NCBI GenBank assembly: GCA_011048855.1
Contig: DSCZ01000484.1
Location: 1 to 12,979 of the forward strand
From: Desulfobacteraceae bacterium
GTDB lineage: Bacteria; Desulfobacterota; DSM-4660; Desulfatiglandales; Desulfatiglandaceae
Direction of reading: 5' to 3'
DNA length: 12,979 bases
The position numbers and the translations under genes are program-made. The notes beneath the pieces are model-generated. The model did not search any database. It was not told the origin of the DNA and saw nothing but the letters and a program-made list of their open reading frames with translations. This document shows positions 1 to 8,370 of the stretch, one piece after another (the first letter of the stretch is position 1; each line of letters starts with the position of its first letter).

Positions 1-814
1 ACTCAAAAGGATGCATATGACCCGGGATTTTACTGTAAAACGCGGTGAAAAGCTCTAAAAGGAAGAAAAACACATTGAGCACAAACGCGTAGGTAACAAT
101 TCCGGCCAGAGTTCGGATCTGCTCCCGGCCGGGATCAAACTTGGTAAATCTCCTGACGATCAGGCACAAAAGAATGAGGATCGCGGGTCCCGAGGCGAAA
201 GCGGACGCCAAAAAACGTGCGGCCATGATAGCAGTCAACCAGTAATGTCTTCCAGGAAGCCCGGCGTACAGAAAAGCGGTCACCGTGTGGATGCTGAATG
301 CCCATGGTATTGAAATATAGATCAATACCTTCACCCAGGACTGGTAGTGAATTCCCTTGCGCTCTGCACTCAAAACATTCCAGCCGATGATAATATTGAG
401 GAAAAGATATCCGTTCAGCACAATCATATCCCAGAACAGGATTGAATTCGGCGTGGGGTACATGACCACATTCATAATCCGGACAGGATTCCCAAGGTCA
501 ACGAATATAAACAGCAGGCACATCGTGACGGCGGCCACAGCGAGAAATTCACCCAGGATCGTAATTCTACCGAATGCCTTGTAATCATGCAGGTAATAAG
601 GCATGACTACCATGACCCCTCCAGCCGCAACGCCGACCAGGTAGGTGAACTGGGCGATGTAAAATCCCCACGAAACATCTCTGCTCAGCCCAGTGACTTT
701 AAGCCCCATCTTGAATTGATACAGGTAGCAGAAAAACCCTATTGCCATAATCCCGAGCAATGACAGGATCCACCACCAGTACCGATTGCTTCCATGCAGC
801 GCTTTATCCAGCAT
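1..814 (-). CDS. dsrP: DsrP, NrfD-like membrane quinone-interacting subunit (partial, C-terminus off left edge)
   Basis: This is the integral membrane subunit of the DsrMKJOP complex, expected to exchange electrons between the quinone pool and the periplasmic Fe-S subunit DsrO. I translated 271 codons from the ATG at 814 to the window edge with no stop; the rest lies outside. The translation is strongly hydrophobic, with about seven membrane segments near residues 13-33, 50-72, 88-108, 127-147, 163-185, 195-220 and 236-258. NrfD/HybB-family signatures include the stretch [19 protein letters not shown] (48-66) and [16 protein letters not shown] (170-185). The start is supported by a GAGGT site five bases upstream and by only seven bases between it and the dsrO stop. 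Family assignment is firm; the name DsrP, rather than another NrfD-like protein, rests mainly on its place right after dsrMKJO. Confidence 0.92.
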   Translation of the reverse strand, partial: MLDKALHGSNRYWWWILSLLGIMAIGFFCYLYQFKMGLKVTGLSRDVSWGFYIAQFTYLVGVAAGGVMVVMPYYLHDYKAFGRITILGEFLAVAAVTMCLLFIFVDLGNPVRIMNVVMYPTPNSILFWDMIVLNGYLFLNIIIGWNVLSAERKGIHYQSWVKVLIYISIPWAFSIHTVTAFLYAGLPGRHYWLTAIMAARFLASAFASGPAILILLCLIVRRFTKFDPGREQIRTLAGIVTYAFVLNVFFFLLELFTAFYSKIPGHMHPFE

Positions 815-821
815 AACTACC

Positions 822-1622
822 TCATACTAAATAGAAAACGTTCGGTTCCGTGCCAAGCTCCGGCTTTCTCCGTATCGAATAATTTGCTCGGAGCGCTTTT
901 CTGACACGAGAATCGGGATCCGACAGGTCACCGAAAATGAGCACATCTTCCTTCAGCTTATCGGCGGCCTCGACACAAGCCGGCATCATTCCCCTGGCAA
1001 TTCTTTCCGCGCAGAAGGTGCATTTCTCAACCACCCCCTTGGAACGCATAGGGTAATCGGGATTTGTCGGAAAATCAGGGTTCAAATTTTCAGGCGCTTT
1101 TCTCGGATCCCCGTAATTGAAACTCCGCGCCCCGAAAGGGCAGGCCGCCATGCAGAACCTGCAACCTATACAACGGTGCATGTCCATCATCACAACGCCG
1201 TCGCTGCGTTGCCATGTAGCCCTGGTGGGGCAGACCCTGCAACAAGGAGGATTCGCGCAATGGTTGCACGTAATAAGGAAAAATTTGCCCTTATATTTCT
1301 CCGCCGCATAATCATGCTGCTGCCCTGGAAAACTGTGCTCGTAATTCTCCTTCCATATCCATTTGAGTTCATCCTTCGGGTTCCCCACGTCCGGTACATT
1401 GTGCTCCCGATGACAGGCCTTGACACAAGCGTCCATGATCTTGTCGTCGATGCGCCTCATATCGATAACCATCGCCCATCTTTTCCCCTTTGTAAGGGGA
1501 ACCGATTTCATCGACGCTTCGAGGTCACCGGGAGCGAGGACATCGACTGCGGCCTTACCGCCCGCAGCCAGCACAGTCGAAATACCGGCGACCTTCAGGA
1601 ATTTTCTTCTGTCCATGCCCAT
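822..1622 (-). CDS. dsrO: DsrO, periplasmic Tat-exported ferredoxin-like Fe-S subunit
   Basis: This is the periplasmic iron-sulfur subunit that should pass electrons between DsrP and the other redox subunits. The 266-residue product begins with a Tat signal: the twin-arginine motif DRRKFLK (4-10) is followed by a hydrophobic stretch (11-26). Cysteine groups are C66/C70; C119, C122, C127, C131 (C128 is extra); C151, C154, C157, C161; and C201, C204, C216. The first and last groups are incomplete compared with four-cluster NrfC-like proteins, which points to three [4Fe-4S] clusters. I chose the ATG at 1622: it sits eight bases after AAGGAG and its first base is the last base of the dsrJ stop (TGATG). 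A GTG at 1625 and an ATG at 1616 are alternatives that would not change the Tat motif. Confidence 0.93.
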   Translation of the reverse strand: MGMDRRKFLKVAGISTVLAAGGKAAVDVLAPGDLEASMKSVPLTKGKRWAMVIDMRRIDDKIMDACVKACHREHNVPDVGNPKDELKWIWKENYEHSFPGQQHDYAAEKYKGKFFLITCNHCANPPCCRVCPTRATWQRSDGVVMMDMHRCIGCRFCMAACPFGARSFNYGDPRKAPENLNPDFPTNPDYPMRSKGVVEKCTFCAERIARGMMPACVEAADKLKEDVLIFGDLSDPDSRVRKALRANYSIRRKPELGTEPNVFYLV

Positions 1623-2089
1623 CACATATTCTCCTTAGGTTCGATGTGACAATCCCAGCAGTAGGGGTTCAACCCCACGTAATCATGGCACTGGTCACAG
1701 AACTTGGCTTTGTTGCTATGACAATCCATACAGGTCGTCTGGAGACTCTTGTAATAGATCTTTTCAACCCCGGCGGTGTAAAATCCTTCGGTATTTCCGG
1801 AAAAAATTCCCCTCATATCACTGAGAAGCCTGGTGGCCGGATCACCACTCTCTTGTCCGGTATACCGAAGCTCCTCTCTCACGACCGTATGACGCCATTC
1901 GTCCAACAGCTGCATATGCCAGGCCTTCATATAGTCTTTCGGGGCGACGCACTGCCCGGCTTCCCTGGCCTTCTCAGTAAGCTCAAGGGTAGGCGCCTTT
2001 GCAGCTTTCCCCAAATTGAAAAAGAACGGGGACATGAGCAGACCCACACCGATGATAAGCCCGGCTATGATCTTACCTCCGTCATACAT
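1622..2089 (-). CDS. dsrJ: DsrJ, triheme cytochrome c subunit
   Basis: This is the small periplasm-facing cytochrome c of the DsrMKJOP complex. With the ATG at 2089 the product has 155 residues: a short positively charged start, one hydrophobic segment (about 7-26) likely kept as a membrane anchor, and three CxxCH heme sites at 120-124 (CMDCH), 131-135 (CDQCH) and 144-148 (CWDCH). C47, in the context GQCVAPKDYMKAWHM, matches the cysteine known in this family to act as an unusual axial ligand of one heme. H58 and H67 are other candidate ligands. The reading frame stays open upstream to 2200, but the start at 2089 gives the normal family N-terminus (MYDGGKIIAG), has GGAGG nearby, and overlaps the end of dsrK by only eight bases. 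It is followed directly by dsrO. Confidence 0.93.
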   Translation of the reverse strand: MYDGGKIIAGLIIGVGLLMSPFFFNLGKAAKAPTLELTEKAREAGQCVAPKDYMKAWHMQLLDEWRHTVVREELRYTGQESGDPATRLLSDMRGIFSGNTEGFYTAGVEKIYYKSLQTTCMDCHSNKAKFCDQCHDYVGLNPYCWDCHIEPKENM

Positions 2090-3713
2090 CCTCTTCGTCC
2101 TCCATGCCAGGAAGGGTTTCACCGCGAAGATCACTCGTCCGCGTCTTCTCGTCATCGAACACCAGCGCGTTGCCGATAAGCTCGTGAATTCCGCAGACAT
2201 CGACCCCGGGGACCCAGTAATCCATTAGAGCCGGAAATACGGCTCTGTCGATCGCGCAGATGCATGAAAGCATGTTCACTCCGTGCTTTTCGTGTACATA
2301 CCTCACAGCGTTGCCCCTCGGCATCCCTCCGCGCATCCTGAGCTCCATATCTTCACCGGCGTTGAGACCGGAGCCGGCTCCACAGCAGAAAGTCTGCTCA
2401 CGGATCGTATTCTCCGGCATCTCAAAAAAATTACTGCAGACATTCTTAAGCACATAACGCGGTTCTTCAAGCAGCCCCATGCCCCGCGCCGGGTTGCAGG
2501 AATCGTGATATGTTACCTTCAAATGATCGTTCCTGCTCGGATCCAGCTTCAATTTCCCGTTACGGATAAGGTCTGCCGTAAATTCGACGATATGCGTCAT
2601 CTTTGTCGATGCAGCATTCTCGAACTTGGTACCGGTAATAGGGGATACCGGTGTCTCCAGAAAACCGGCCGGGCCGTTGAACGTATCCATGTACTGGTTT
2701 ATAACGCGCCACATGTGCCCGCATTCTCCGCCCAGTATCCACTTGACTCCCAGACGCTTGGCCTCCGCATACATTTTGGCGTTCAGGCGCTTGGCCATTT
2801 CATGGCTTGTGAAATACCCGAAGTTTCCTCCCTCGGACGCATAGGTGCTCCAAGTGATGTCCAACCCCATACCCTTCAGGTAATGGAACAACATCATGTA
2901 GCCCATACAGGTGAATGTTCCCGGATCGGCGAAAACATCGCCCGAAGGGGTGATGAAGAGGATTTCGGCACCCTTGCGGTTGAAATCCTGCTCCATCCGG
3001 ATGCCGGTTATATCCTCGATTTCGTCGGTGAAAAAATCCATCATGTCTTTGTATGCATGAGGCTGGATGCCAAGATGGTTACCGGTCCGGTAACAGTTTG
3101 CGACGGGTGCTGCGATCCAGTCGATATTAAGCCCGACCAGGTTCGTCAGCTCCCGGCCTATAATGGTGGTCTCGGCGGTATCTATTCCGTAAGGACAGAA
3201 AAGTGAGCAACGCCGGCATTCGCTGCACTGGTAAAGATAATACCACCATTCCTTCAATACATCTTCGGTCAGATCTCTTGCGCCTGCCCATTTCCCAAAA
3301 ATTTTGCCGCCGGCTGTAAACTCTTTTCGGTAGACTGAACGGAGCAGTTCGGCACGCAAGACCGGCATATTCTTCGGATCTCCGGACCCGATGAAAAAAT
3401 GGCATTTGTCGGCACATGCACCGCACCGTACACATATATCCATAAAAAGCTTGAAAGTACGGAATTTACCCAGGCGCTCGCGCATACCCTCGATTATGGT
3501 TTCTTTCCAATTTTCAGGCAGCTTCCAGTCTTCATCTTCAGGATTCCATTGCCTCGGGTTCGGCATCCCGACATATTCGAGACTCTGGGGTTTGCCGGCA
3601 TAGCAGTACATGCCCGGCCGTATTTTGACGGGCTCATCCATCCATCCCTTAAGCACCGGAGGAGAATGATGGATATCGGCGGTTTCGGCCGGTTTCGGTG
3701 TTTCATCAGACAT
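2082..3713 (-). CDS. dsrK: DsrK, HdrD-like catalytic Fe-S subunit
   Basis: This is the cytoplasmic, heterodisulfide-reductase-like subunit of DsrMKJOP, thought to act on DsrC persulfide/trisulfide. The product has 543 residues. Two ferredoxin-type sites come first: C94-x2-C97-x2-C100-x3-C104 and C163-x2-C166-x2-C169-x3-C173. Two CCG-like domains follow. The first is degenerate: C269 and C331 remain, but residues 293-295 read SEG where a CCG would be, and M334 sits at the last cysteine position. The second keeps C406, C443-C444-G445 and C486, with D489 where a CxxC would end; C484 is nearby. No membrane segment is visible, so DsrM probably anchors it. The start at 3713 has AGGAG nearby and lies two bases after the dsrM stop. 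Its length suits a full-size DsrK. Confidence 0.95.
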   Translation of the reverse strand: MSDETPKPAETADIHHSPPVLKGWMDEPVKIRPGMYCYAGKPQSLEYVGMPNPRQWNPEDEDWKLPENWKETIIEGMRERLGKFRTFKLFMDICVRCGACADKCHFFIGSGDPKNMPVLRAELLRSVYRKEFTAGGKIFGKWAGARDLTEDVLKEWWYYLYQCSECRRCSLFCPYGIDTAETTIIGRELTNLVGLNIDWIAAPVANCYRTGNHLGIQPHAYKDMMDFFTDEIEDITGIRMEQDFNRKGAEILFITPSGDVFADPGTFTCMGYMMLFHYLKGMGLDITWSTYASEGGNFGYFTSHEMAKRLNAKMYAEAKRLGVKWILGGECGHMWRVINQYMDTFNGPAGFLETPVSPITGTKFENAASTKMTHIVEFTADLIRNGKLKLDPSRNDHLKVTYHDSCNPARGMGLLEEPRYVLKNVCSNFFEMPENTIREQTFCCGAGSGLNAGEDMELRMRGGMPRGNAVRYVHEKHGVNMLSCICAIDRAVFPALMDYWVPGVDVCGIHELIGNALVFDDEKTRTSDLRGETLPGMEDEEDV

Positions 3714-3715
3714 GG

Positions 3716-4792
3716 CTACTCCTTTTCTCCCTGTTCTGCTTCATCCAGGCCTTTCTCGACAGGCAGCCCGACTTCAATCATATGCCCCCTGAATTCATCT
3801 TCATATTCCTCGTATGTATGAGTTGGAACCGGGTAGTTCCATGGGTTCACATGCCTTACGAACCGGTTGTTGTTGCAAAGGTTTCTGGTCGGGCTCAGAA
3901 ATACGCCTGCGAAATGCATCAATTTGCTGAACGGAAAATAAGCGATAAGCACGCATAATACAAAGAAATGAATATAAAATATCACACCAATCTGGTCCAG
4001 TACTTCCGGATTGGGACTGAACGCGAAAAGCCCCAGCGCCAACTCTTTCACCGCAACAATGTCCACCCGTATGAAATAGCGCATCAGGATACCGGTCTTG
4101 GCCAGTGCAAGTATAAGAAACAAAGGAAAAAAATCCGAGGCCAGCGAAATATATCTGGTCTGGGAAATGTATATCCTTCTTATTACGAGATACGCCACCG
4201 CCGCCACCAGCAGGCCGTCGGTCAGATAAACCCCCGGGGCTCCAAGGCCAACAAGGGGCAGAGGACCCATTTGCATGAAACCGTCGAGACTTTCAAGCAG
4301 ATGGACGAACCACGGCACGGGCTCGAGAAAAAAACGAAAATGCCGGAGAAAAACAACCAGGAACGAATAATGGAACGCCAGCGCCGCCGCCCACAGCCAC
4401 AACTCCCACTGAAAGTTTATTCGGGGGCTCCCGTCTTCCTTGGTCGCATATTCCAGCCGGATGTTCCTGAAAAGGGAGCGGAAAGTCAGGACTTCGAATA
4501 TCATTCGGACAACGGCCCCGGCGCCGCTGCGCGGATTCTCTATCGGATTCGACTTTATCCACGGAAAAGACCATTGCTGACCGGCGGTGGTCGGTATTCT
4601 GAAAGGAACCGGCGACCGACCCCAATCCACCACCCGGTACACAATTCCTGCAAAAAAAATCGCCATGGCTGCGTAGGGGATGACGATGCCGAAAAACTGC
4701 GTCATCCCCAGCGCCCCGACACCAATAAGCGGCACAAGCACTACAACGGTGACGGCAACGCCCGCAATAACGATGCTCATTATGAAATTCAT
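3716..4792 (-). CDS. dsrM: DsrM, NarI-like membrane cytochrome b subunit
   Basis: This is the heme b membrane subunit that connects the menaquinone pool to DsrK. The product has 358 residues with hydrophobic segments near 7-27, 36-52, 131-150, 185-205, 218-238 and 270-292. Candidate heme ligands are H141 and H151 (FHYSFLVVFLRHFRFF), H164, H275 (FYIHFFVL) and H293 (YFPFSKLMHFAG); the last region is the typical nitrate-reductase-gamma-like end. RYFIRVDIVAVKE (238-250) is a stretch I associate with DsrM. A soluble part (about 53-130) separates the first two segments from the rest. The start ATG follows GAGGGAG; an in-frame ATG four codons later is possible. It lies 70 bases after the RsbRD_N gene and two bases before dsrK, so one transcript is likely. 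Confidence 0.94.
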   Translation of the reverse strand: MNFIMSIVIAGVAVTVVVLVPLIGVGALGMTQFFGIVIPYAAMAIFFAGIVYRVVDWGRSPVPFRIPTTAGQQWSFPWIKSNPIENPRSGAGAVVRMIFEVLTFRSLFRNIRLEYATKEDGSPRINFQWELWLWAAALAFHYSFLVVFLRHFRFFLEPVPWFVHLLESLDGFMQMGPLPLVGLGAPGVYLTDGLLVAAVAYLVIRRIYISQTRYISLASDFFPLFLILALAKTGILMRYFIRVDIVAVKELALGLFAFSPNPEVLDQIGVIFYIHFFVLCVLIAYFPFSKLMHFAGVFLSPTRNLCNNNRFVRHVNPWNYPVPTHTYEEYEDEFRGHMIEVGLPVEKGLDEAEQGEKE

Positions 4793-4862
4793 ACTCAGCT
4801 CCCTCTACGGTTTCCTTTCAATTCCACTATATGCTCATCCGGTATTCCCGGTTGGGGACCAG

Positions 4863-5420
4863 CTACTCGGAATTCTCGCCTTTTTCGTCCGATTCCGGCC
4901 GATTTTCAACCGGCCCAGGCTCATCAACCATGAGACGCGCTGTACGGAGCAACCGCTCCACTTGTCGTGAAATTTCCTTCACACGAATCTCGTATAAATC
5001 CTGGCGGCATTTCGAATAAACATCGAAAGCAGTGAGCAACATTCGATCCACCCGCTTATCAAAAACCCGGATATCTTCAGGTGATGTGTCTTCCCCCGAT
5101 TTCGCGGCGGTCATATGCAAAACGTCCTTTAAGTCAATTATAAATCTCAAAGCCTCGGCAGGTGAAAAATCCTGGACCGCTCGCACACGCAGGATTTCAT
5201 CCAGGCTGTCTTTCCAGGACTCCGGACTCCCGCCATCAATAAACCCGCGGAGCACTTTCTCAAGAGAGGTTATAAACCGCGCACCCACCGGATTCGCGAA
5301 TGCGTCTTTCTCTCTCCGGAGAAACCGCCCGGTTTCCTTCGGGTAGGACTCGATGAGCAACGCATGCCACTTATCGAGAATTTCGGCTCGATGCTGTTCA
5401 AAAATAAGCTGCAAGGTCAT
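4863..5420 (-). CDS. RsbRD_N-domain protein, putative sensor/regulatory gene heading the dsr operon
   Basis: The product is a small soluble protein of 185 residues with no membrane segment, signal peptide, or cysteine cluster. It resembles the stand-alone RsbRD N-terminal domain (the globin-like sensor part of RsbR/RsbRD stress regulators): an opening of the type LxxxxxxILxxW, the stretch FANPVGARF (41-49), and FSPAEALRFIIDLKDVL in the middle. The charged C-terminus looks disordered. No STAS, kinase or DNA-binding part follows the domain. I chose the ATG at 5420, giving the usual MTLQLIFEQHRAEIL start; a GTG at 5432 is in frame, and neither has a strong ribosome site. It is the first gene after a strong promoter and precedes dsrM by 70 bases, an arrangement I associate with sulfate reducers. 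Its function is not established; a redox or stress-sensing role is inference. Confidence 0.8.
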   Translation of the reverse strand: MTLQLIFEQHRAEILDKWHALLIESYPKETGRFLRREKDAFANPVGARFITSLEKVLRGFIDGGSPESWKDSLDEILRVRAVQDFSPAEALRFIIDLKDVLHMTAAKSGEDTSPEDIRVFDKRVDRMLLTAFDVYSKCRQDLYEIRVKEISRQVERLLRTARLMVDEPGPVENRPESDEKGENSE

Positions 5421-5453
5421 GACAAGAAACACTCACTATAAGTCAGCAGGAAG

Positions 5454-5544
5454 GTGACGGACCTCTCGGCCGGTCACGATCTAAGAAGGCCCTGCCTCCG
5501 GTGCGGCAGGCCACATCGCGGAACTGGCGGGTCGAAACAGTTCC
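5454..5544 (-). promoter_or_regulatory. Structured 5' leader with three consecutive stem-loops
   Basis: The predicted leader of the dsr operon can form three hairpins. In transcript order: GGAACTG pairs with CAGTTCC (5520-5544, seven perfect pairs, 11-base loop). GGCCTGCC pairs with GGCAGGGCC (5488-5512, eight pairs, one bulged G, 8-base loop). GTGACCGG pairs with CCGTCAC (5454-5477, seven pairs, one bulged C, 9-base loop). Their centres are about 32-34 bases apart. None is followed by a run of U, so they do not look like simple terminators. Structures were paired by eye, without energy calculation. I do not recognise a known riboswitch class. Confidence 0.45.
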
Positions 5545-5560
5545 AGGCTATTGAAGCCGG

Positions 5561-5589
5561 TCTATAGACAATCCGGTTCCGGGTGTCAA
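5561..5589 (-). promoter_or_regulatory. Near-consensus sigma70 promoter for the RsbRD_N-dsrMKJOP operon
   Basis: Read on the minus strand, the -35 box is a perfect TTGACA (5584-5589) and the -10 box is TATAGA (5561-5566), five of six consensus bases, with an optimal 17-base spacer. Transcription should begin near 5554, leaving a leader of about 134 bases before the ATG at 5420. A 10-base perfect palindrome, GTCTATAGAC (5560-5569), covers the -10 box and could be an operator or chance. This is the clearest promoter in the window and the natural one for the dsr genes to its left. Confidence 0.72.
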
Positions 5590-5674
5590 GAAAAAATGTG
5601 CCTTCCTGCTCCCATTATTAAGGGATATATTTTTTGCAACCCAACTACACTCCAATCGATCAAATCCGCCCCGG

Positions 5675-6448
5675 TCAAAATTCGTCCGACAAAAACGCCG
5701 CTTTGAAGAACTCCCTGTTAAGCCTGGCTATGTTCGAAATGGAAATTTCCTTCGGACATACCGCCTCGCATTCTCTCTCGTTGGAACAATTCCCGAAACC
5801 GAGGGATTCCATCCGCTTAGTCATCGACAAAGCTCTTGCAGCCGCCTCCGGTTTGCCCTGGGGCAGTAGAACGAGGTGTGAAACCTTGGCTGCCAAGAAC
5901 AGCATCGCCGATGCATTCGGACAAGCCGCGACACATGCTCCACATCCGATGCATGCAGCGGCGTCCATGGCCTTCTCCGCGATATCCTGGGGAACCGGTA
6001 TCGTATTCCCGTCCGGGGCGCCCCCGGCGTTCATCGACACATAACCGCCGGCCTGGATAATCCTGTCCAACGCACTTCGGTCCACGATAAGGTCTTTGAC
6101 GACCTTGAAGGCCCTGGCGCGCCATGGCTCCACCGCAATCGTGTCTCCGTCGGAGAACTTCCTCATATGAAGCTGGCACAAAGTCATGGCCTTTTCCGGC
6201 CCGTGCGGAGTCCCGTTGATGACGGCACCGCACATTCCACATATCCCCTCCCGGCAGTCGCTGTCAAATTCAATCGGCTCTTTGCCCTGTTCGGCGAGCC
6301 TTTCGTTTACAACATCGAGCATTTCCAGGAAGGACATGTCCGTGGAAATTTCATCGGCGTGGATGGTTTCGAAAAAGCCTTTGTCTTTAGGCCCCTTCTG
6401 GCGCCACACTTTGAGTGTGACGGTGATTGTTTCTGCCGCACGTGTCAC
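5675..6448 (-). CDS. sdhB: Succinate dehydrogenase/fumarate reductase iron-sulfur subunit
   Basis: This subunit carries electrons between the flavin of SdhA and the heme/quinone site of SdhC. The product has 257 residues. The N-terminal plant-type ferredoxin domain has the [2Fe-2S] ligands C65, C70, C73 and C91. The C-terminal half has C166-x2-C169-x2-C172-x3-C176-P and C221, C227, C231-P, the usual set for one [4Fe-4S] and one [3Fe-4S] cluster. The start is a GTG at 6448 preceded by AGGAG; it overlaps the sdhA stop by four bases (GTGA), which favours coupled translation. It is the last gene of sdhCAB; 254 bases separate it from the next gene, and I see no convincing terminator there. Enzyme class is certain; whether it mainly oxidises succinate or reduces fumarate cannot be told from sequence. 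Confidence 0.95.
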   Translation of the reverse strand: MTRAAETITVTLKVWRQKGPKDKGFFETIHADEISTDMSFLEMLDVVNERLAEQGKEPIEFDSDCREGICGMCGAVINGTPHGPEKAMTLCQLHMRKFSDGDTIAVEPWRARAFKVVKDLIVDRSALDRIIQAGGYVSMNAGGAPDGNTIPVPQDIAEKAMDAAACIGCGACVAACPNASAMLFLAAKVSHLVLLPQGKPEAAARALSMTKRMESLGFGNCSNERECEAVCPKEISISNIARLNREFFKAAFLSDEF

Positions 6449-8358
6449 TTGTAGCTCCTTTGTGTAGGTTCCACGTTTTCGAAAACCAGATGCTCCTTGT
6501 GCAACACAGGATCACCGCCCGGCCCGGTATGCTCCCAGGCAGCCACATAACTGCAGTTCTCATCGTCCCGCCTGGCCTCTCCTTCTTCGGTCTGGTAATC
6601 TTCGTTAAAATGACATCCGCATGATTCTCTTCTGTCCCGAGCGTCGACCGCCAGCAACTCTCCGAATTCCAGGAAATCCGCAACACGGAACGCTTTCTGC
6701 ATGTTCGAATTGAAATCCTTATCGGTCCCCGGAACCAGAAGGTTCTGGTAAAATTCCTCACGCAAGGCCTTGACGAGTTCCAGCGCCTTTTTAAGTCCTT
6801 CATCGTTCCGGCTCATTCCGCAATATTCCCACATGATTCTCCCGAGTTCCCTGTGAAAACTATCCGGTGTCCTGCCTCCTTTTATGGATAAAAGGTTCTT
6901 GATTCTCTTATCCGCGGAGTCTTCCGCCTCTTTGAACGCATCGTGCTCCTCGTTTAGATGCGGCAGGTCACCGGAAGCAAGATACCCTCCGATTGTATAG
7001 GGGATCACGAAATACCCGTCAGCCAGCCCCTGCATCAAGGCGCTTGCGCCCAGCCGATTGGCGCCGTGATCTGAAAAATTGGCCTCACCGAGCGCAAACA
7101 ACCCGGGCACCGTGCTCATCAAGTTGTAGTCCACCCACAGACCACCCATCGTGTAATGAGAAGCCGGATAAATCATCATGGGTATCTCATAGGGGTCGTC
7201 ATCGATGATATTTTTATACATATCGAAAAGGTTTCCGTACTTTCTGCGGATCGTATCGACCCCTTCCCGTCCGATCGCCTCCCTGAAATCCAGATAGACG
7301 GCGTAGCCGGTGGGTCCAACACCGTAACCCTGGTCGCACATGGTTTTCGCATTCCGTGACGCCACATCTCTCGGCACCAGGTTGCCGAAACTCGGGTATT
7401 TCCTTTCGAGAAAATAGTCCCTTTCCGCCTCCGGGATATCGTTCGGAGGGCGTTTCTCATCCTTGTTTTTTGGAACCCATACCCTTCCATCATTTCTCAA
7501 GCTTTCGCTCATCAGTGTCAGCTTGGACTGATATTCGCCCGAATGCGGGATGCATGTGGGGTGAATTTGGGTAAAGCAGGGGTTGGCGAAAAAAGCGCCT
7601 CTCCTGTAGGCTTGCATCGCCGCACTCACATTGGAGGACATCGCATTGGTGGAAAGATAAAAAACATTGCCGTAGCCCCCGCTCGCAAGCACCACCGCGT
7701 GAGCGGTATGCCGCTCGTATGAACCGTCGATCAGATTCCTGACGACGATACCTCCGGCCCTGCCGTTTATCAAAACAAGATCCACCATTTCCCTCCGCGG
7801 GAAAAGGGTGACCTTGCCGGCGGCGATCTGGCGGCTCATGGATCCGTAGGCTCCAAGAAGAAGCTGCTGGCCTGTCTGGCCCCGGGCATAAAAGGTGCGC
7901 GAAACCTGGGCTCCGCCGAAAGATCGATTCGCGAGCAAACCGCCGTATTCCCTTGCGAAAGGCACTCCCTGCGCCACACACTGATCGATGATATTGTTGC
8001 TGACCTGGGCCAGACGGTAAACATTGGCTTCACGCGCTCGGAAATCTCCTCCCTTGATCGTATCATAGAAGAGACGCTGTATGCTGTCCCCGTCGTTCGG
8101 GTAGTTTTTCGCAGCGTTTATGCCGCCCTGGGCGGCAATACTGTGTGCACGCCGGGGACTGTCCTGGATGCAAAAGGTCTTGACGTTGTATCCCAGCTCC
8201 GCGAGGCTGGCTGACGCGGAGCCTCCGGCAAGGCCCGTCCCGACGACGATGATTGTAAATTTGCGCTTGTTGGCGGGGTTGACCAACTTCGTTTCGAACC
8301 GGTGCCGATCCCATTTCTGTTCAAGTACCCCACCCGGGATTTTCGCATCGAGATTCAT
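6445..8358 (-). CDS. sdhA: Succinate dehydrogenase/fumarate reductase flavoprotein subunit
   Basis: This is the catalytic FAD subunit interconverting succinate and fumarate on the membrane. The product has 637 residues, of the Bacillus subtilis-like type that pairs with a one-piece cytochrome b558. Visible features are the dinucleotide-binding [12 protein letters not shown] (38-49), the covalent FAD histidine H72 in [11 protein letters not shown], the substrate-site HPTCIP (266-271), PRDVASR (329-335), HYTMGG (401-406) and [15 protein letters not shown] (424-438). A cysteine-rich end ([20 protein letters not shown]) is typical of this group. The ATG at 8358 follows AAGGAGGAG, and the gene begins 12 bases after the sdhC stop. 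No key residue is missing and the frame is intact. Confidence 0.96.
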   Translation of the reverse strand: MNLDAKIPGGVLEQKWDRHRFETKLVNPANKRKFTIIVVGTGLAGGSASASLAELGYNVKTFCIQDSPRRAHSIAAQGGINAAKNYPNDGDSIQRLFYDTIKGGDFRAREANVYRLAQVSNNIIDQCVAQGVPFAREYGGLLANRSFGGAQVSRTFYARGQTGQQLLLGAYGSMSRQIAAGKVTLFPRREMVDLVLINGRAGGIVVRNLIDGSYERHTAHAVVLASGGYGNVFYLSTNAMSSNVSAAMQAYRRGAFFANPCFTQIHPTCIPHSGEYQSKLTLMSESLRNDGRVWVPKNKDEKRPPNDIPEAERDYFLERKYPSFGNLVPRDVASRNAKTMCDQGYGVGPTGYAVYLDFREAIGREGVDTIRRKYGNLFDMYKNIIDDDPYEIPMMIYPASHYTMGGLWVDYNLMSTVPGLFALGEANFSDHGANRLGASALMQGLADGYFVIPYTIGGYLASGDLPHLNEEHDAFKEAEDSADKRIKNLLSIKGGRTPDSFHRELGRIMWEYCGMSRNDEGLKKALELVKALREEFYQNLLVPGTDKDFNSNMQKAFRVADFLEFGELLAVDARDRRESCGCHFNEDYQTEEGEARRDDENCSYVAAWEHTGPGGDPVLHKEHLVFENVEPTQRSYK

Positions 8359-8370
8359 AAACTCTCCTCC

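Noticed and set aside
2090..2200. Upstream extension of dsrJ by 37 codons
   Set aside because: It would overlap dsrK by over 100 bases and bury the signal anchor; the start at 2089 gives the normal family N-terminus and has a ribosome site.
2283..3206. Long open frame on the plus strand (307 codons) opposite dsrK
   Set aside because: DsrK is certain in this stretch from its cysteine motifs; the antisense frame shows no family features.
3968..4933. Long open frame on the plus strand (321 codons) opposite dsrM and the RsbRD_N gene
   Set aside because: It is antisense to well-supported genes, its translation is rich in Arg, His, Pro and Gln without any recognisable domain, and it has no coding context of its own.
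5481..5516. Eleven-codon open frame in the dsr leader (possible leader peptide)
   Set aside because: No ribosome binding site precedes it, it has no run of regulatory codons, and it lies mostly inside a predicted hairpin.
5610..5625. TCCC/GGGA inverted repeat as a terminator after sdhB
   Set aside because: The stem has four pairs with an eight-base loop; on the minus strand the T-run comes only about 14 bases later, so it is too weak to call.
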